32,421 bases of DNA from a virus, in the IMG/VR virus record IMGVR_UViG_3300027779_000093, positions 1 to 32,421 of that record; one strand, 5' to 3'. Positions within the stretch are counted from its first letter, which is position 1. Every line of letters starts with the position of its first letter. The notes under the pieces are model-generated. The model worked only from the letters and a program-made list of their open reading frames with translations, was not told where the DNA came from and ran no database searches. The translations under genes and the position numbers were made by a program. Positions 21,293-30,262 of this stretch are shown here, in pieces.

Positions 21293-22138
21293 ATGTCTGA
21301 ACTAGAGGTTGCCGAACAGGCAGCGGTGGAAACATCGTCTGACGGTGCTAGTGTTCAAGATTGGAGGTCAACACTTCCAGAGGAGATAGCTACACATCGT
21401 TCATTAGAAAATATAACTGATGTAGGAGCATTAGCAAAAAGTTATGTTAATGCACAAAAATTAATAGGAGCTGATAAGGTTGTTTTACCTGGTAAACACG
21501 CAACACCAGAAGAGAGAGCTGAGTTTTATAGTAAAATAGGAAGGCCAGGAAGTATTGATGATTATCAAATTGATGTTGTCGATAATACACCTGACAATGT
21601 TGTTAACTTTTTTAGAAAAGCCGCATTTGATAGTGGTCTAACCCAAGAGCAAGCCGATACTTTTTTTAACAACTATAATGACTTTTCTACTACTCAACTA
21701 GAGACAAATACAAAAGCATTAGAAAGTTTAAGAGATAATGCTATCCAAGAACTAAAGTCTCAATGGGGTGATGCTTATGATGATAGGCAACAATTAGCTA
21801 CAGCAACAATAAATGAGTTTGCTGGCAGCAAAGAAACTGCCAATGCAATGGCAACTACGAGAATGGCTGACGGAACTATGCTTGGAGATAATCCAAACTT
21901 TGTTCGTCTTATGTCGGACATTGGAAAATTTATGACTGACAAAATTAGCGAAGATGATCTTAGTGGAATGAAATCAAGCGGTGCTTCAACACCAAATGAA
22001 ATTCAAGCTGAGATAGCAAAATTAATTGCACCTAATACTCCGTATTGGGATGGAAAACATCCAGAGCATGAACATTATGTCAATCAAGCTTTAGCTCTTC
22101 GTGAGCAAATAGCAGAAATAACTGGCGATGCCAGTTAG
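21293..22138 (+). CDS. Capsid scaffolding protein
   Basis: Internal scaffold that directs capsid assembly and is then removed. The 281-residue acidic, helix-rich protein has DWRSTLPEEIATHRSLENITDVGALAKSYVNAQKLIG near residues 22-60 and ERAEFYSKIGRPGSIDDYQI, both common in scaffolds of T7-like and related phages. The C-terminal helices with alternating charge likely bind the capsid. Position just upstream of the capsid gene supports this. A 153-base leader follows, separating it from the capsid. Confidence 0.8.
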   Translation: MSELEVAEQAAVETSSDGASVQDWRSTLPEEIATHRSLENITDVGALAKSYVNAQKLIGADKVVLPGKHATPEERAEFYSKIGRPGSIDDYQIDVVDNTPDNVVNFFRKAAFDSGLTQEQADTFFNNYNDFSTTQLETNTKALESLRDNAIQELKSQWGDAYDDRQQLATATINEFAGSKETANAMATTRMADGTMLGDNPNFVRLMSDIGKFMTDKISEDDLSGMKSSGASTPNEIQAEIAKLIAPNTPYWDGKHPEHEHYVNQALALREQIAEITGDAS

Positions 22139-22210
22139 GTTTAATAGTAGATAAACTTCGGTCCTACAATATTAAATCTTTTTAGAGGATAAGCTTTTGC
22201 CCCTCCGTTT

Positions 22211-22262
22211 TAGTGGACACGATAGTCCTTTTTTATAATAGGTCTCACATTTCGTGAGGTAA
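22211..22262 (+). promoter_or_regulatory. Capsid-gene leader: hairpins, T tract and consensus -10
   Basis: GGAC (22215-22218) / GTCC (22225-22228) hairpin followed by six Ts, overlapping TATAAT (22234-22239), then CTCAC-ATTTC-GTGAG (22244-22258). It could act as a partial terminator followed by a capsid promoter, with a 5' stem-loop stabilising the transcript. No good -35 is present at canonical spacing. Confidence 0.4.
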
Positions 22263-22291
22263 CCGTTTTTTTTACTTATATGGAGAAACAA

Positions 22292-23143
22292 ATGAGTAAT
22301 CAAATAACGACCGCATTTGTGCAGCAGTTTTCAGCTAATATTGATCTGTTGTCACAACAAATGGGATCACTTTTGCGTAATGCAGTAAGAGAAGAAAGCA
22401 TTAATGGCGAAAAAGCATTTTTTGATCAAGTAGGTTCAACTGCTGCGATTAAAAGAACTTCACGTCATGCTGACACACCATTAGTAGAAACACCACATTC
22501 AAGAAGAATGGTGGTGACTGAAACTTATGAGTGGGCAGACTTGATTGACGACAGCGACAAAGTTAGACTTTTAGCTGATCCTAAATCAACATATGCTAGA
22601 GCTGCTGCTGCTGCCATGGGGCGTGCAATGGATGATAGTATCATTTCTGCCGCAACTAGTGCTGCACTTACAGGAAAATCTGGTTCTGGATCACAGGCAT
22701 TAACAAACACAATAGTACACGGATCAGCTGGTCTAACTATTGCTAAACTAGTCGAAGCTAAAAAGAAGCTAGACTTAGGTAGCGTAGACCCGTCAATCAG
22801 TAGATATATTGCTGTTAGTCCTGAGCAAGTCGAAGATTTATTAAACAACACAACAGTAACTTCAGCTGATTACAATTCTGTAAAAGCTTTAGTGCAAGGC
22901 GAAGTAGATACTTTCCTTGGATTTAAATTCATTGTCTCAAACAGACTTGCTAAATCTGGTACTACCAGAACTGCATTTGCTTGGGCTGAAGATGGATTGC
23001 TACTAGGTGTTGGCAAAAACGTCAGTGCAAAAATTGACGAAAGAGCTGATAAATCATATTCAACACAAGTATTTTATTGTGCAGATTTTGGATCTACCCG
23101 TATGGAAGAAGCTAAAGTCGTATCAATAGAATGTACCGAGTAA
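22292..23143 (+). CDS. Major capsid protein
   Basis: Forms the icosahedral shell (HK97-fold family inferred). The start at 22292 has GGAG 6 bases upstream; the ATG at 22280 contains that ribosome site and is rejected, giving 283 residues. Typical capsid features: N-terminal FVQQFSANIDLLSQQMGSLLRNAVREE, the ETYEWADLIDDSDKVRLLADPKSTYARAAAAAMGRAMDD spine-helix-like region, and the C-terminal FGSTRMEEAKVVSIEC. Similar phage capsid proteins of this length occur in many podoviruses. It has its own leader, good ribosome site and downstream terminator, as expected for a high-output gene. Confidence 0.85.
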   Translation: MSNQITTAFVQQFSANIDLLSQQMGSLLRNAVREESINGEKAFFDQVGSTAAIKRTSRHADTPLVETPHSRRMVVTETYEWADLIDDSDKVRLLADPKSTYARAAAAAMGRAMDDSIISAATSAALTGKSGSGSQALTNTIVHGSAGLTIAKLVEAKKKLDLGSVDPSISRYIAVSPEQVEDLLNNTTVTSADYNSVKALVQGEVDTFLGFKFIVSNRLAKSGTTRTAFAWAEDGLLLGVGKNVSAKIDERADKSYSTQVFYCADFGSTRMEEAKVVSIECTE

Positions 23144-23157
23144 GGGAGTAATAGAAA

Positions 23158-23586
23158 ATGGCTAGTGTAAAAGCAACAAATATTACTAACTTAGATGCAA
23201 CACCAACAGTGCTTTCAGGTGCTGGTGATGTACATGGATCAGTAAGAGTTTTTAAAGACACTTATGAAGCAAGCTCGCTTGCTTCTGGATCTGACATCAC
23301 TGTAGCAAGATTACCTATCGGTGCTAGAATTGTAGACATTCACGTTAAAGCTGACGCTTTAGGTGGTTCTTCAACTTTAGCTGTAGGCAATGGAACAACC
23401 GCTGACAAATATGTAGCGGCTACTGCTTCCAATACTGCAAATAAACTAATTAGTTTATCAGTCGATGGTAAAATCGCAACAATAGGTGATGAAATTACAT
23501 CAACAATTACAGACATTTTAGTAACAACTGGTGGCGCAACCATCAGTGGTTCTATTACGACTGTGGTTTACTATACAGTTAGTTAA
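23158..23586 (+). CDS. Head decoration / fibre-type small structural protein
   Basis: A 142-residue protein, 15 bases after the capsid gene with GGGAG upstream. Beta-rich and Gly/Ala/Thr-rich (SVRVFKDTYEASSLASGSDITVARLPIGARIVDIHVKADALGGSSTLAVG), resembling small capsid-decoration or head-fibre proteins often found next to capsid genes. The strong terminator directly after it shows it shares the high-expression capsid transcript. Exact role not determined. Confidence 0.65.
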   Translation: MASVKATNITNLDATPTVLSGAGDVHGSVRVFKDTYEASSLASGSDITVARLPIGARIVDIHVKADALGGSSTLAVGNGTTADKYVAATASNTANKLISLSVDGKIATIGDEITSTITDILVTTGGATISGSITTVVYYTVS

Positions 23587-23596
23587 TAACTAAAAG

Positions 23597-23631
23597 AATA
23601 TGGGAAGGTTGAGTTATCGCCTTCCCATATT
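23597..23631 (+). terminator. Strong hairpin terminator after the capsid transcript
   Basis: Perfect 12-bp stem: AATATGGGAAGG (23597-23608) and CCTTCCCATATT (23620-23631), 11-base loop, followed by TTTAATTT. Placement after the capsid genes mirrors the T7 late terminator after gene 10. It may be leaky so tail genes are still made. The stem is symmetric and could work in either direction. Confidence 0.85.
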
Positions 23632-23646
23632 TAATTTGAGGTAAAA

Positions 23647-23784
23647 ATGTCCTTATATAAAAACATGAATAAAAGAAAAAAAGCTGGAACAAGTAGATCC
23701 AAGAAAAAATCTACAGTTTCAGATAAAGCCTATTCAAATATGAAAGCTGGCTTTCCAAAGAAAAAAAGAAAAACAATTATCTAA
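23647..23784 (+). CDS. Tiny basic protein (45 aa)
   Basis: Highly Lys-rich: MSLYKNMNKRKKAGTS, RSKKKSTVSDKAY, FPKKKRK. The MSLY start, AGTSRSKKKST and AYSNMKAGFP segments match a small protein repeatedly seen near head/tail genes of marine phages, whose function I do not know. GAGG lies 6 bases upstream. It is probably a DNA- or virion-binding peptide. It lies right after the capsid terminator and before tail tube A. Confidence 0.7.
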   Translation: MSLYKNMNKRKKAGTSRSKKKSTVSDKAYSNMKAGFPKKKRKTII

Positions 23785-23799
23785 ACATAGAGGTTTAAA

Positions 23800-24393
23800 A
23801 TGGCAGTATCAGATGTCAACATTTGTAATTCAGCATTAAATATGATTGGTGCAAGTAATATACTAGATTTAACTGAAGACAGTAAAACGGGTCGAATTTG
23901 CAACCAACGATATGAGTTTGTAAGAGATGCCGTTATGAGGGCACATCCTTGGAACTGCCTTATTCAAAGAACTTCTTTAGCACCAGATGCTACTTCCCCA
24001 AAGTTTGAATTCTCATACCAATTTACACTTCCGACCGATCCGTATTGTTTAAGATTATTAACACTTGAACAGCTTGATACAATTCATCGTGTAGAGGGAA
24101 GAAAAATTTTAACCGATGAAAGTACAATAAATATTTTATACATTGGAAGAGTTAACGATCCTCAACAATGGGACACACTTCTGGTAGAAACAATAGCAGC
24201 TAGAATGGCAGCAGATATTGCATACGCCATTGTAGGTTCTAATACCCTTGTACAGGATATGTACAATTTATATTCTAATAAACTTTCTGAAGCTCGCTTT
24301 GTTGATGCTACAGAAGGTACGCCAGGAGCAGTTACAGGCGTAGCTGATAGTGGCTCAATTCTTTCAGATACATTTATAAATTCAAGGTACTAA
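23800..24393 (+). CDS. Tail tubular protein A (T7 gp11-like)
   Basis: Ring-forming adaptor joining connector to the tail nozzle. A 197-residue protein starting with VSDVNICNSALNMIG, then RICNQRYEFVRDAVMRAHPWNCLIQRT, the hallmark N-terminal region of gp11-type proteins, followed by FEFSYQFTLPTDPYCLRLL. Length matches the family. The tail tube B gene begins 1 base after its stop, so they are cotranslated. Confidence 0.85.
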   Translation: MAVSDVNICNSALNMIGASNILDLTEDSKTGRICNQRYEFVRDAVMRAHPWNCLIQRTSLAPDATSPKFEFSYQFTLPTDPYCLRLLTLEQLDTIHRVEGRKILTDESTINILYIGRVNDPQQWDTLLVETIAARMAADIAYAIVGSNTLVQDMYNLYSNKLSEARFVDATEGTPGAVTGVADSGSILSDTFINSRY

Positions 24394-24394
24394 A

Positions 24395-27304
24395 ATGGTT
24401 AAATCCGCACCAGCATTTACAGGGTTTACGGCTGGAGAACTTTCTCCAAGAATGGATGGCCGAACAGATTTTGATAAATATTTTCAAGGTTGTAAAACTC
24501 TTAATAATTTTCTTGTTCATCCTCACGGGGGTGCTGCAAGAAGACCAGGTGCAATTTTTATATCAGAGGTAAAAGATAATTCAAAAGCGATTAGGTTAAT
24601 TCCTTTTGAGTTTAACGTAACTCAAACTTATGTCATGGAGTTTGGTAACCAATATATTCGTTTTTATAAAGATGGCGGACAAATAGTAGACAGCGGTTCT
24701 GCTTATGAAATTTCTTCTCCGTATTTAGAGAACGAGCTTGATGAAATTAAATTTGTTCAGTCTGCTGATGTTATGTATTTGTGTCATAAAAACCACCAGG
24801 TTAGAAAGCTTACAAGAATGGATCACACAGCATGGACCTTAACTGAAGTAGATTTTCGATTTGGTCCAATGATGGATATGAATTTAGAAGAAACATATCT
24901 ATTTTCATATGATGGTACTACACACGCAGACAGAGCAACTGGTGCTGTATACTTAGGAGCTTTTACAAAAACGAAAGGCGCTGATGGGGCTGATGATTTT
25001 CAACCTACTTTAGTGGGAATTAATAATAGCACTGGATTTAACTCTTTAGATATTGGAAGGCCAATTAGAGTACATGATGGATTTGTCAAAGCTACTGGAT
25101 TATTAACCAAAACCTTAAATGCTCAAATTAACCCTTCTGTTACCACTTTAACTTTAGCGTCAAATTCAAATATACCTCGTAAAGGTATTGTAGAAATTGG
25201 TAGCGAGTTAATATATTATAATGCTACTAGCAGTAATAATCTAACTTCTCTTACAAGAGGTTATGGTGGAACAACGGCTGCAACTCACGCTGCCAATGCA
25301 ACAGTAACATGGAAGAATGTTATTAAAGGTGATGTTCAAGAAAACGAAGATGGAAGATCAGAGCTTGTTCCTAATTATGTAAGCGTTGGTATTGGTACTG
25401 ATGATGGTGATCCATCAAGCACAGGATTAGAGCATAACGATAGAATAACAGATAAGAATAGAGGTTTTGTTACCGAAGGTTTTGAAGAAAATATGTTTGT
25501 TGAGCTTACTGTTGGCAATGGAAGTTATACAACAGATAACACATGGATCAATGATCAAAAGCCACCTTACTTAATTGTTAAGTCTACAGATGATACTTTA
25601 TTACTTGCACCAAGTGATCAGATAGGAACAAAAACCGCTAGTCAAAGTAATGCTCAAGGCAGTCCATTTAAGGGAAGCACTTTAACTGGTTACATGGGTT
25701 GGAACTCTTCAAGTGCAAGAACCACAAGTAGTGTTGTTTCTAATTATTACGGTACTGATTTAGACACTAATAGAAATTGGTCTTTAGGTGCATTTAGTGG
25801 AAATACTGGTTATCCAAGAGCAGTAGCTTTCTATGAAGAAAGATTAGTTTTTGCTGGGACAAATAATAATCCCCAAACATTATTCTTTTCTGCTTCAGGT
25901 GATTTTGAAAATTATAACTTAGGCACGGCAGATGATAACGCATTAATTTATACACTAGGTTCTAACCAGGTTAATGTTATTAGATATTTATCATCAGGAT
26001 CATCTTTAATTGTAGGAACTTCTGGTGGTGAATTTGCAGTTCAAGCCTCTGGAACTGATGCCCCTGTAACACCAACTAATATACAAATTAAAAGACAAGC
26101 CAATTATGGATCAGCTGATATACAACCAGCTCAAGTAGGAAATGTAACTCTATTTGTTCAAAGGGCCAGAAGAAAAATAAGAGAGCTAGTTTATAGTTTT
26201 GATACTAACTCTTATGAAGCTCCAGATATGACAATCTTATCTGAACACATAACTGAGACTGGAATAAAATCTATATCTCATATGCAAGAGCCAGATAATA
26301 TTCTTTGGTGTACTTTAAACAATGGCAAGTTAGCTGGTATGACTTACCGAAGAGAAGAAAGTGTTATTGCCTGGCATACTCAAACTTTAGGTGGTCAATG
26401 GGTTCAATCAACATCTAAATTAACTTCAGCAATAAATAATTCTGTTACCACAATTCCTGTAGGATCAACTGCTGATTTTACATCAACAGGAACTGTCGTT
26501 ATTGGTACTGAACAAATAACTTACACAGGCGTAACCGCAACTAGTTTTACTGGATGCACAAGAGGTGCTAATTCAACTACTGCCGCAGCTCATAATAATT
26601 TATCAGCTGTTACAAAATTAAATGCAATTACTTATCCTTACGGTATTGTTGAAAGTGTTGCTACTATTCCAGGAGTTTTAGATGAAGACCAAGTTTATCT
26701 ATCTGTAAAAAGAACTGTTGGTGGAGAAACAAAAAGATATATTGAAAGATTAAATTATTTAGACTTTGGAACAGAAGTCAAAGATGCTTACTTTGTTGAT
26801 AGTGGTTTATCCTATTACGGTGCTGCTGCTTCGTCATTTAGTGGTGCTGTTCATTTAGCTGGTGAGGTTGTAAATGTTCTTGCTGATGGTTCGGCTCATC
26901 CTCAAGTTACTGTAGCTGCTGACGGATCATTTTCTTTAAACAGAAATGCGGTATCAGCACATATTGGATTACCATATACATCTACATTACAGACTATGAG
27001 AATAGACGCTGGTGCAGCTCAAGGTACTGCACAAGGAAGATTAAAAAGAATAAGAGATGTTACTGTTAGGGTTTTTCGATCAGTAGGAATTAAAATAGGC
27101 CAAAACGCAGATGTGGCAGATATAATTCCCTTTAGATCATCAGCAGATGCAATGGACCAAGCTATACCATTATTTACTGGAGACAAAGAGGTTGAATTTT
27201 CAAGTGGTTACGATACTGACGGATTTATATTCGTGGTCCAAGATCAGCCGTTACCTCTAACCGTATTAGCTTTATATCCAAGATTATCTACATTTGAAGA
27301 ATGA
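24395..27304 (+). CDS. Tail tubular protein B (T7 gp12-like) with two inserted TGCTRG-type domains
   Basis: Forms the tail nozzle through which DNA leaves. A 969-residue protein; the N terminus FTAGELSPRMDGRTDFDKYFQGCKTLNNFLVHPHGGAARRPG is diagnostic of tail tube B. Further matches: IRLIPFEFNVTQTYVMEFGNQYIRFY and PRAVAFYEERLVFAGT. Two beta-type repeat domains are visible at about 236-306 (SVTTLTLA, IGSELIYYNA, LTSLTRG) and 674-742 (SVTTIPVG, IGTEQITYTGV, FTGCTRG). They resemble the C-terminal domain of the small protein at 3829-4284 and probably project from the nozzle. Overlaps the next gene by ATGA. Confidence 0.88.
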   Translation: MVKSAPAFTGFTAGELSPRMDGRTDFDKYFQGCKTLNNFLVHPHGGAARRPGAIFISEVKDNSKAIRLIPFEFNVTQTYVMEFGNQYIRFYKDGGQIVDSGSAYEISSPYLENELDEIKFVQSADVMYLCHKNHQVRKLTRMDHTAWTLTEVDFRFGPMMDMNLEETYLFSYDGTTHADRATGAVYLGAFTKTKGADGADDFQPTLVGINNSTGFNSLDIGRPIRVHDGFVKATGLLTKTLNAQINPSVTTLTLASNSNIPRKGIVEIGSELIYYNATSSNNLTSLTRGYGGTTAATHAANATVTWKNVIKGDVQENEDGRSELVPNYVSVGIGTDDGDPSSTGLEHNDRITDKNRGFVTEGFEENMFVELTVGNGSYTTDNTWINDQKPPYLIVKSTDDTLLLAPSDQIGTKTASQSNAQGSPFKGSTLTGYMGWNSSSARTTSSVVSNYYGTDLDTNRNWSLGAFSGNTGYPRAVAFYEERLVFAGTNNNPQTLFFSASGDFENYNLGTADDNALIYTLGSNQVNVIRYLSSGSSLIVGTSGGEFAVQASGTDAPVTPTNIQIKRQANYGSADIQPAQVGNVTLFVQRARRKIRELVYSFDTNSYEAPDMTILSEHITETGIKSISHMQEPDNILWCTLNNGKLAGMTYRREESVIAWHTQTLGGQWVQSTSKLTSAINNSVTTIPVGSTADFTSTGTVVIGTEQITYTGVTATSFTGCTRGANSTTAAAHNNLSAVTKLNAITYPYGIVESVATIPGVLDEDQVYLSVKRTVGGETKRYIERLNYLDFGTEVKDAYFVDSGLSYYGAAASSFSGAVHLAGEVVNVLADGSAHPQVTVAADGSFSLNRNAVSAHIGLPYTSTLQTMRIDAGAAQGTAQGRLKRIRDVTVRVFRSVGIKIGQNADVADIIPFRSSADAMDQAIPLFTGDKEVEFSSGYDTDGFIFVVQDQPLPLTVLALYPRLSTFEE

Positions 27305-27753
27305 CGTTTAGAGTAATACAGTTTGAGCCTTGGCATATGAAAGAGGTCTTAGATAATCCACCTTCTGATGGTTCACTAGAAACCTGGAGACTACCAGAAG
27401 ATACAAACAATTTTGAGGTTTATTATTCTTTAGGATCAAGTTTTTCTTTTGTTAATAACGGTCATGTTATTGCCTCATTTGGATTGAAAAAAATGTGGAA
27501 AGGCCATTGGCATATATGGTTCTTTGGAACAAATAAAGTCCACAAGGATGGATTAAAGATTATTAGGTTTGTTGAAAGACAAATACCTATTCTTGTTAGA
27601 GAAAAAAATATTAAACGAATACAAACACAAGTACACGCTGACTGGATCAGAGCTCAAAGATCAATAAAGATTTTAGGTTTTATTCAGGATGGTTTTTTTA
27701 AACACTATGGACCAGATGGTTCAGATTACATTAATTATAGGAGGTTGTTCTAA
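27301..27753 (+). CDS. GNAT-like protein in T7 gp13 position
   Basis: A 150-residue protein with an acetyltransferase-like layout: N-terminal strand (FRVIQFEPWHMKEVL), central strands with GHVIASFGLKKMWKG, and a C-terminal RAQRSIKILGFIQDGFFKHYGPDG, the usual 'lone GF' end of GNAT folds. It sits between tail tube B and a gp14-like gene, the same place as T7 gene 13, which belongs to a GNAT-related family (DUF2833) and has a virion role. I see no clear acetyl-CoA loop (Q/RxxGxG/A), so enzymatic activity is doubtful. Confidence 0.65.
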   Translation: MTFRVIQFEPWHMKEVLDNPPSDGSLETWRLPEDTNNFEVYYSLGSSFSFVNNGHVIASFGLKKMWKGHWHIWFFGTNKVHKDGLKIIRFVERQIPILVREKNIKRIQTQVHADWIRAQRSIKILGFIQDGFFKHYGPDGSDYINYRRLF

Positions 27754-28244
27754 TGGGTTGGTTAGCACCTGTATTAAGTATCGCTGGCGGAGTTATGGCT
27801 TATAACTCTTCAAAAAAAGCGGGCAAAAAACAACAAGAAGCTTATGAGTATCAGGCAAAAGTAAATCAAAGAAATGCAAAAGTATTAGACGCTCAAGCAT
27901 TATTAATGGGCCGACAAAGTGAATATGATATTCAAAGGTTTAGAAAAAATTATAAAAAGTTTGAAGGTTCAGCAAAAGTCGCAATTCATAAAAGTGGTTT
28001 TCGTTCTGATACTGGAACTGGTCTTGAAATTATGCTTGAAAATGCAAGAGAAGCACAAGATCAAATTGATATTCAAAGATACAATACACGAATAGAACAA
28101 TCAAAATTAAACGAAGAAGCTTTACAACAAAGAATGGGCTCTAACCTTAATGTAAAATACGGACAAGCTGCTAAGTCAGCTGGTTACGCATCAGGTAGAG
28201 CTTCACTAATAAGCGGTGTTTCACAAGCCGCTAGCTATGGGTAA
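27753..28244 (+). CDS. Internal virion protein B-like (T7 gp14 position)
   Basis: A 163-residue helix-rich protein. The first 20 residues are hydrophobic (LAPVLSIAGGVMAYNSSKKAG), followed by long charged helices (KQQEAYEYQAKVNQRNAKVLDAQALLMGRQSEYDIQRF) and the motif SGFRSDTGTGLEIMLEN. This is the composition of small internal core/ejection proteins in T7-like phages. Coupled start (TAATG). The order 13-14-15-16 supports the name; the sequence motif support is moderate. Confidence 0.7.
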   Translation: MGWLAPVLSIAGGVMAYNSSKKAGKKQQEAYEYQAKVNQRNAKVLDAQALLMGRQSEYDIQRFRKNYKKFEGSAKVAIHKSGFRSDTGTGLEIMLENAREAQDQIDIQRYNTRIEQSKLNEEALQQRMGSNLNVKYGQAAKSAGYASGRASLISGVSQAASYG

Positions 28245-28249
28245 TAAAA

Positions 28250-30262
28250 ATGGTTAAAATTCCTACATTTAATAATGAGCTTCAGCAAACAAATCAAAGC
28301 GGAAGTATTGGCTTGAGCGTTACTGCTAACCCTGGTGCACTATCTGCTGGTGATGCAGCTGGGGCACAAATAGGACAAGCAATTCAACAAGCTGGAGCTG
28401 TTGTTAATCAATTTGCTCAAAAAGAAAAGCAAATGAGAGATGCTATTGAAGCTTCAGAAATTTTGCAAAGGGTAAGCACAATAACATCTGAACTTGAAAC
28501 AGTGTCTCTTGGTAAAACTTTATTAGATAGAGATAGTTATCATAATAAAAATTTAGAAAACTTTAGAACATCTATTTTAAATGGCGGTGATTTTTCATAT
28601 AGTTATTATGATAACACTACGAAAACTGATGCAACAAGAAATTTCGCTGGGACAGAAGGTTTTAAACCACCATCAAACAAAGCTGTAAAAAGACTTCTTA
28701 CATCAGAATTAATAAATATGTTTGCAACATCTACTAAGGGTGTTCATAAAACAGTAACTGCTGAAACAATAGAAAATACAAAATTTGCATTTGATAAGAA
28801 TAATAAATTGCAAGTTAACACAATGCTTCAGGCAACAAAAAATAATGATTTAACTTCTTTATATACAACTGCATTAAATCAGTTTGGTTTAGATGTGAAC
28901 CCTCAGAGCGATACTTATTATTTAAAACAGTTATCACAAGGTATTGATCCGAAAGTAGGGATTAGTCAGTATGAACATATTGCTGCAACAAGCACATATA
29001 CACCAGCCGCAGCAGCAGAACTTGAAATTAAAGATTGGCAAGATTTTTTGAAAAGAGAAATTGATCTTAGAGAAAACGAATTTGTTGGTTTAGCTTTTGA
29101 TAAAGTAGGACCAGCGTATGATATGTTAATGCAAGATTTAAGAGCTAATCCAAAATATAATAATTTAGAATATGGATTATCTCCAGATGCTATTAGTAAA
29201 AGAATTGAAGAGCTTGATGACGCAAGAACAAGAGAAGTTAATAGAGCTCTATCTTTAGAAAATAAAATAGAAACAGCTGAAGAAGATTTTATTACTGATA
29301 GTCAAGAAGCTATGGAACAGGAAATTATTCAAGACATTGTAGGTGGTTTAGAAGAAGTTACAACAGCTACTATTGAAGACCTTCTTGTTAATGGCAGAGA
29401 GTTCACAGATCAATATGGCAAAAATAGAACAATTAAAATAACAGGCACACAAAGAGATCAATTATTGCAAAGATTAAAGGGTCAGTATGATGTTGATGAT
29501 TTTAATTATAAAAGAGAATTGATGACAAAACTATCACAAGCAACTTCTATTGAAGAAATTATAGCAATACAAAAAGACTTTGCCAAACATAGTGCAAGAT
29601 TTAAAACAGAAAGCCAACAACAAATGATTGGTGCTATACAATTTGCAATAAATAATAATGAGCAGTTTAATCTTTACAATAATAACAAAGATCAGCTTGA
29701 AGCTTCTATTGGTTATAATATGGATTTTGGTAGTGGTTCTATACCTAGATATGAAGACCTAACCTTACAACAAGCAACTTTAGATTATTACGATAGGCTT
29801 ATCTGGAGTGGTAAATACGAAATGACACCAGAAGTAGCAAGAGCTCAAGCTCAAAATTATTACAGAAAAAATGTTAATCAAGATTGGAGAGAGTTTGGTT
29901 TAACATTACCAGGGTTTCTTCTTGAAAAATTAGGTAATGATCCAACAAAATGGACCAGCTTAACTGTTGGAAGTGCTAGAGATGCTATTAAAAAAAGAGC
30001 AGAATTAGGTTCTTTTCCTTTAGGTGCTTTAGTATTTGCTGATGAAAAATTAAAATCTATTCAGGTTCAATCTGGATGGAATGAAAATGTTAATCAAAAG
30101 GACAATAAAGAAATTGGCAAAGGTGATAGCGAATTAAACTATGAAGAACTTGCTGCAAAAGCATATAATGCAACTGCTGAAAAAACAAATATTGATGCGG
30201 TTACAGCATTTGAAAAAACAGACACAGGCAAGAAAATCAATCAAATTAAAGGAATTAAATAA
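28250..30262 (+). CDS. Internal virion protein C-like (T7 gp15 position)
   Basis: A 670-residue, mostly helical, Gln/Asn/Lys-rich soluble protein with an N-terminal Gly/Ala/Gln segment (GDAAGAQIGQAIQQAGAVVNQFAQKEKQMRDA) that starts a long helix. No enzymatic motif recognised. Gene order and size fit the ejected core protein that spans the periplasm with the gp16-like protein. It ends TAATG into the next gene. Identity rests mainly on position and composition. Confidence 0.65.
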   Translation: MVKIPTFNNELQQTNQSGSIGLSVTANPGALSAGDAAGAQIGQAIQQAGAVVNQFAQKEKQMRDAIEASEILQRVSTITSELETVSLGKTLLDRDSYHNKNLENFRTSILNGGDFSYSYYDNTTKTDATRNFAGTEGFKPPSNKAVKRLLTSELINMFATSTKGVHKTVTAETIENTKFAFDKNNKLQVNTMLQATKNNDLTSLYTTALNQFGLDVNPQSDTYYLKQLSQGIDPKVGISQYEHIAATSTYTPAAAAELEIKDWQDFLKREIDLRENEFVGLAFDKVGPAYDMLMQDLRANPKYNNLEYGLSPDAISKRIEELDDARTREVNRALSLENKIETAEEDFITDSQEAMEQEIIQDIVGGLEEVTTATIEDLLVNGREFTDQYGKNRTIKITGTQRDQLLQRLKGQYDVDDFNYKRELMTKLSQATSIEEIIAIQKDFAKHSARFKTESQQQMIGAIQFAINNNEQFNLYNNNKDQLEASIGYNMDFGSGSIPRYEDLTLQQATLDYYDRLIWSGKYEMTPEVARAQAQNYYRKNVNQDWREFGLTLPGFLLEKLGNDPTKWTSLTVGSARDAIKKRAELGSFPLGALVFADEKLKSIQVQSGWNENVNQKDNKEIGKGDSELNYEELAAKAYNATAEKTNIDAVTAFEKTDTGKKINQIKGIK

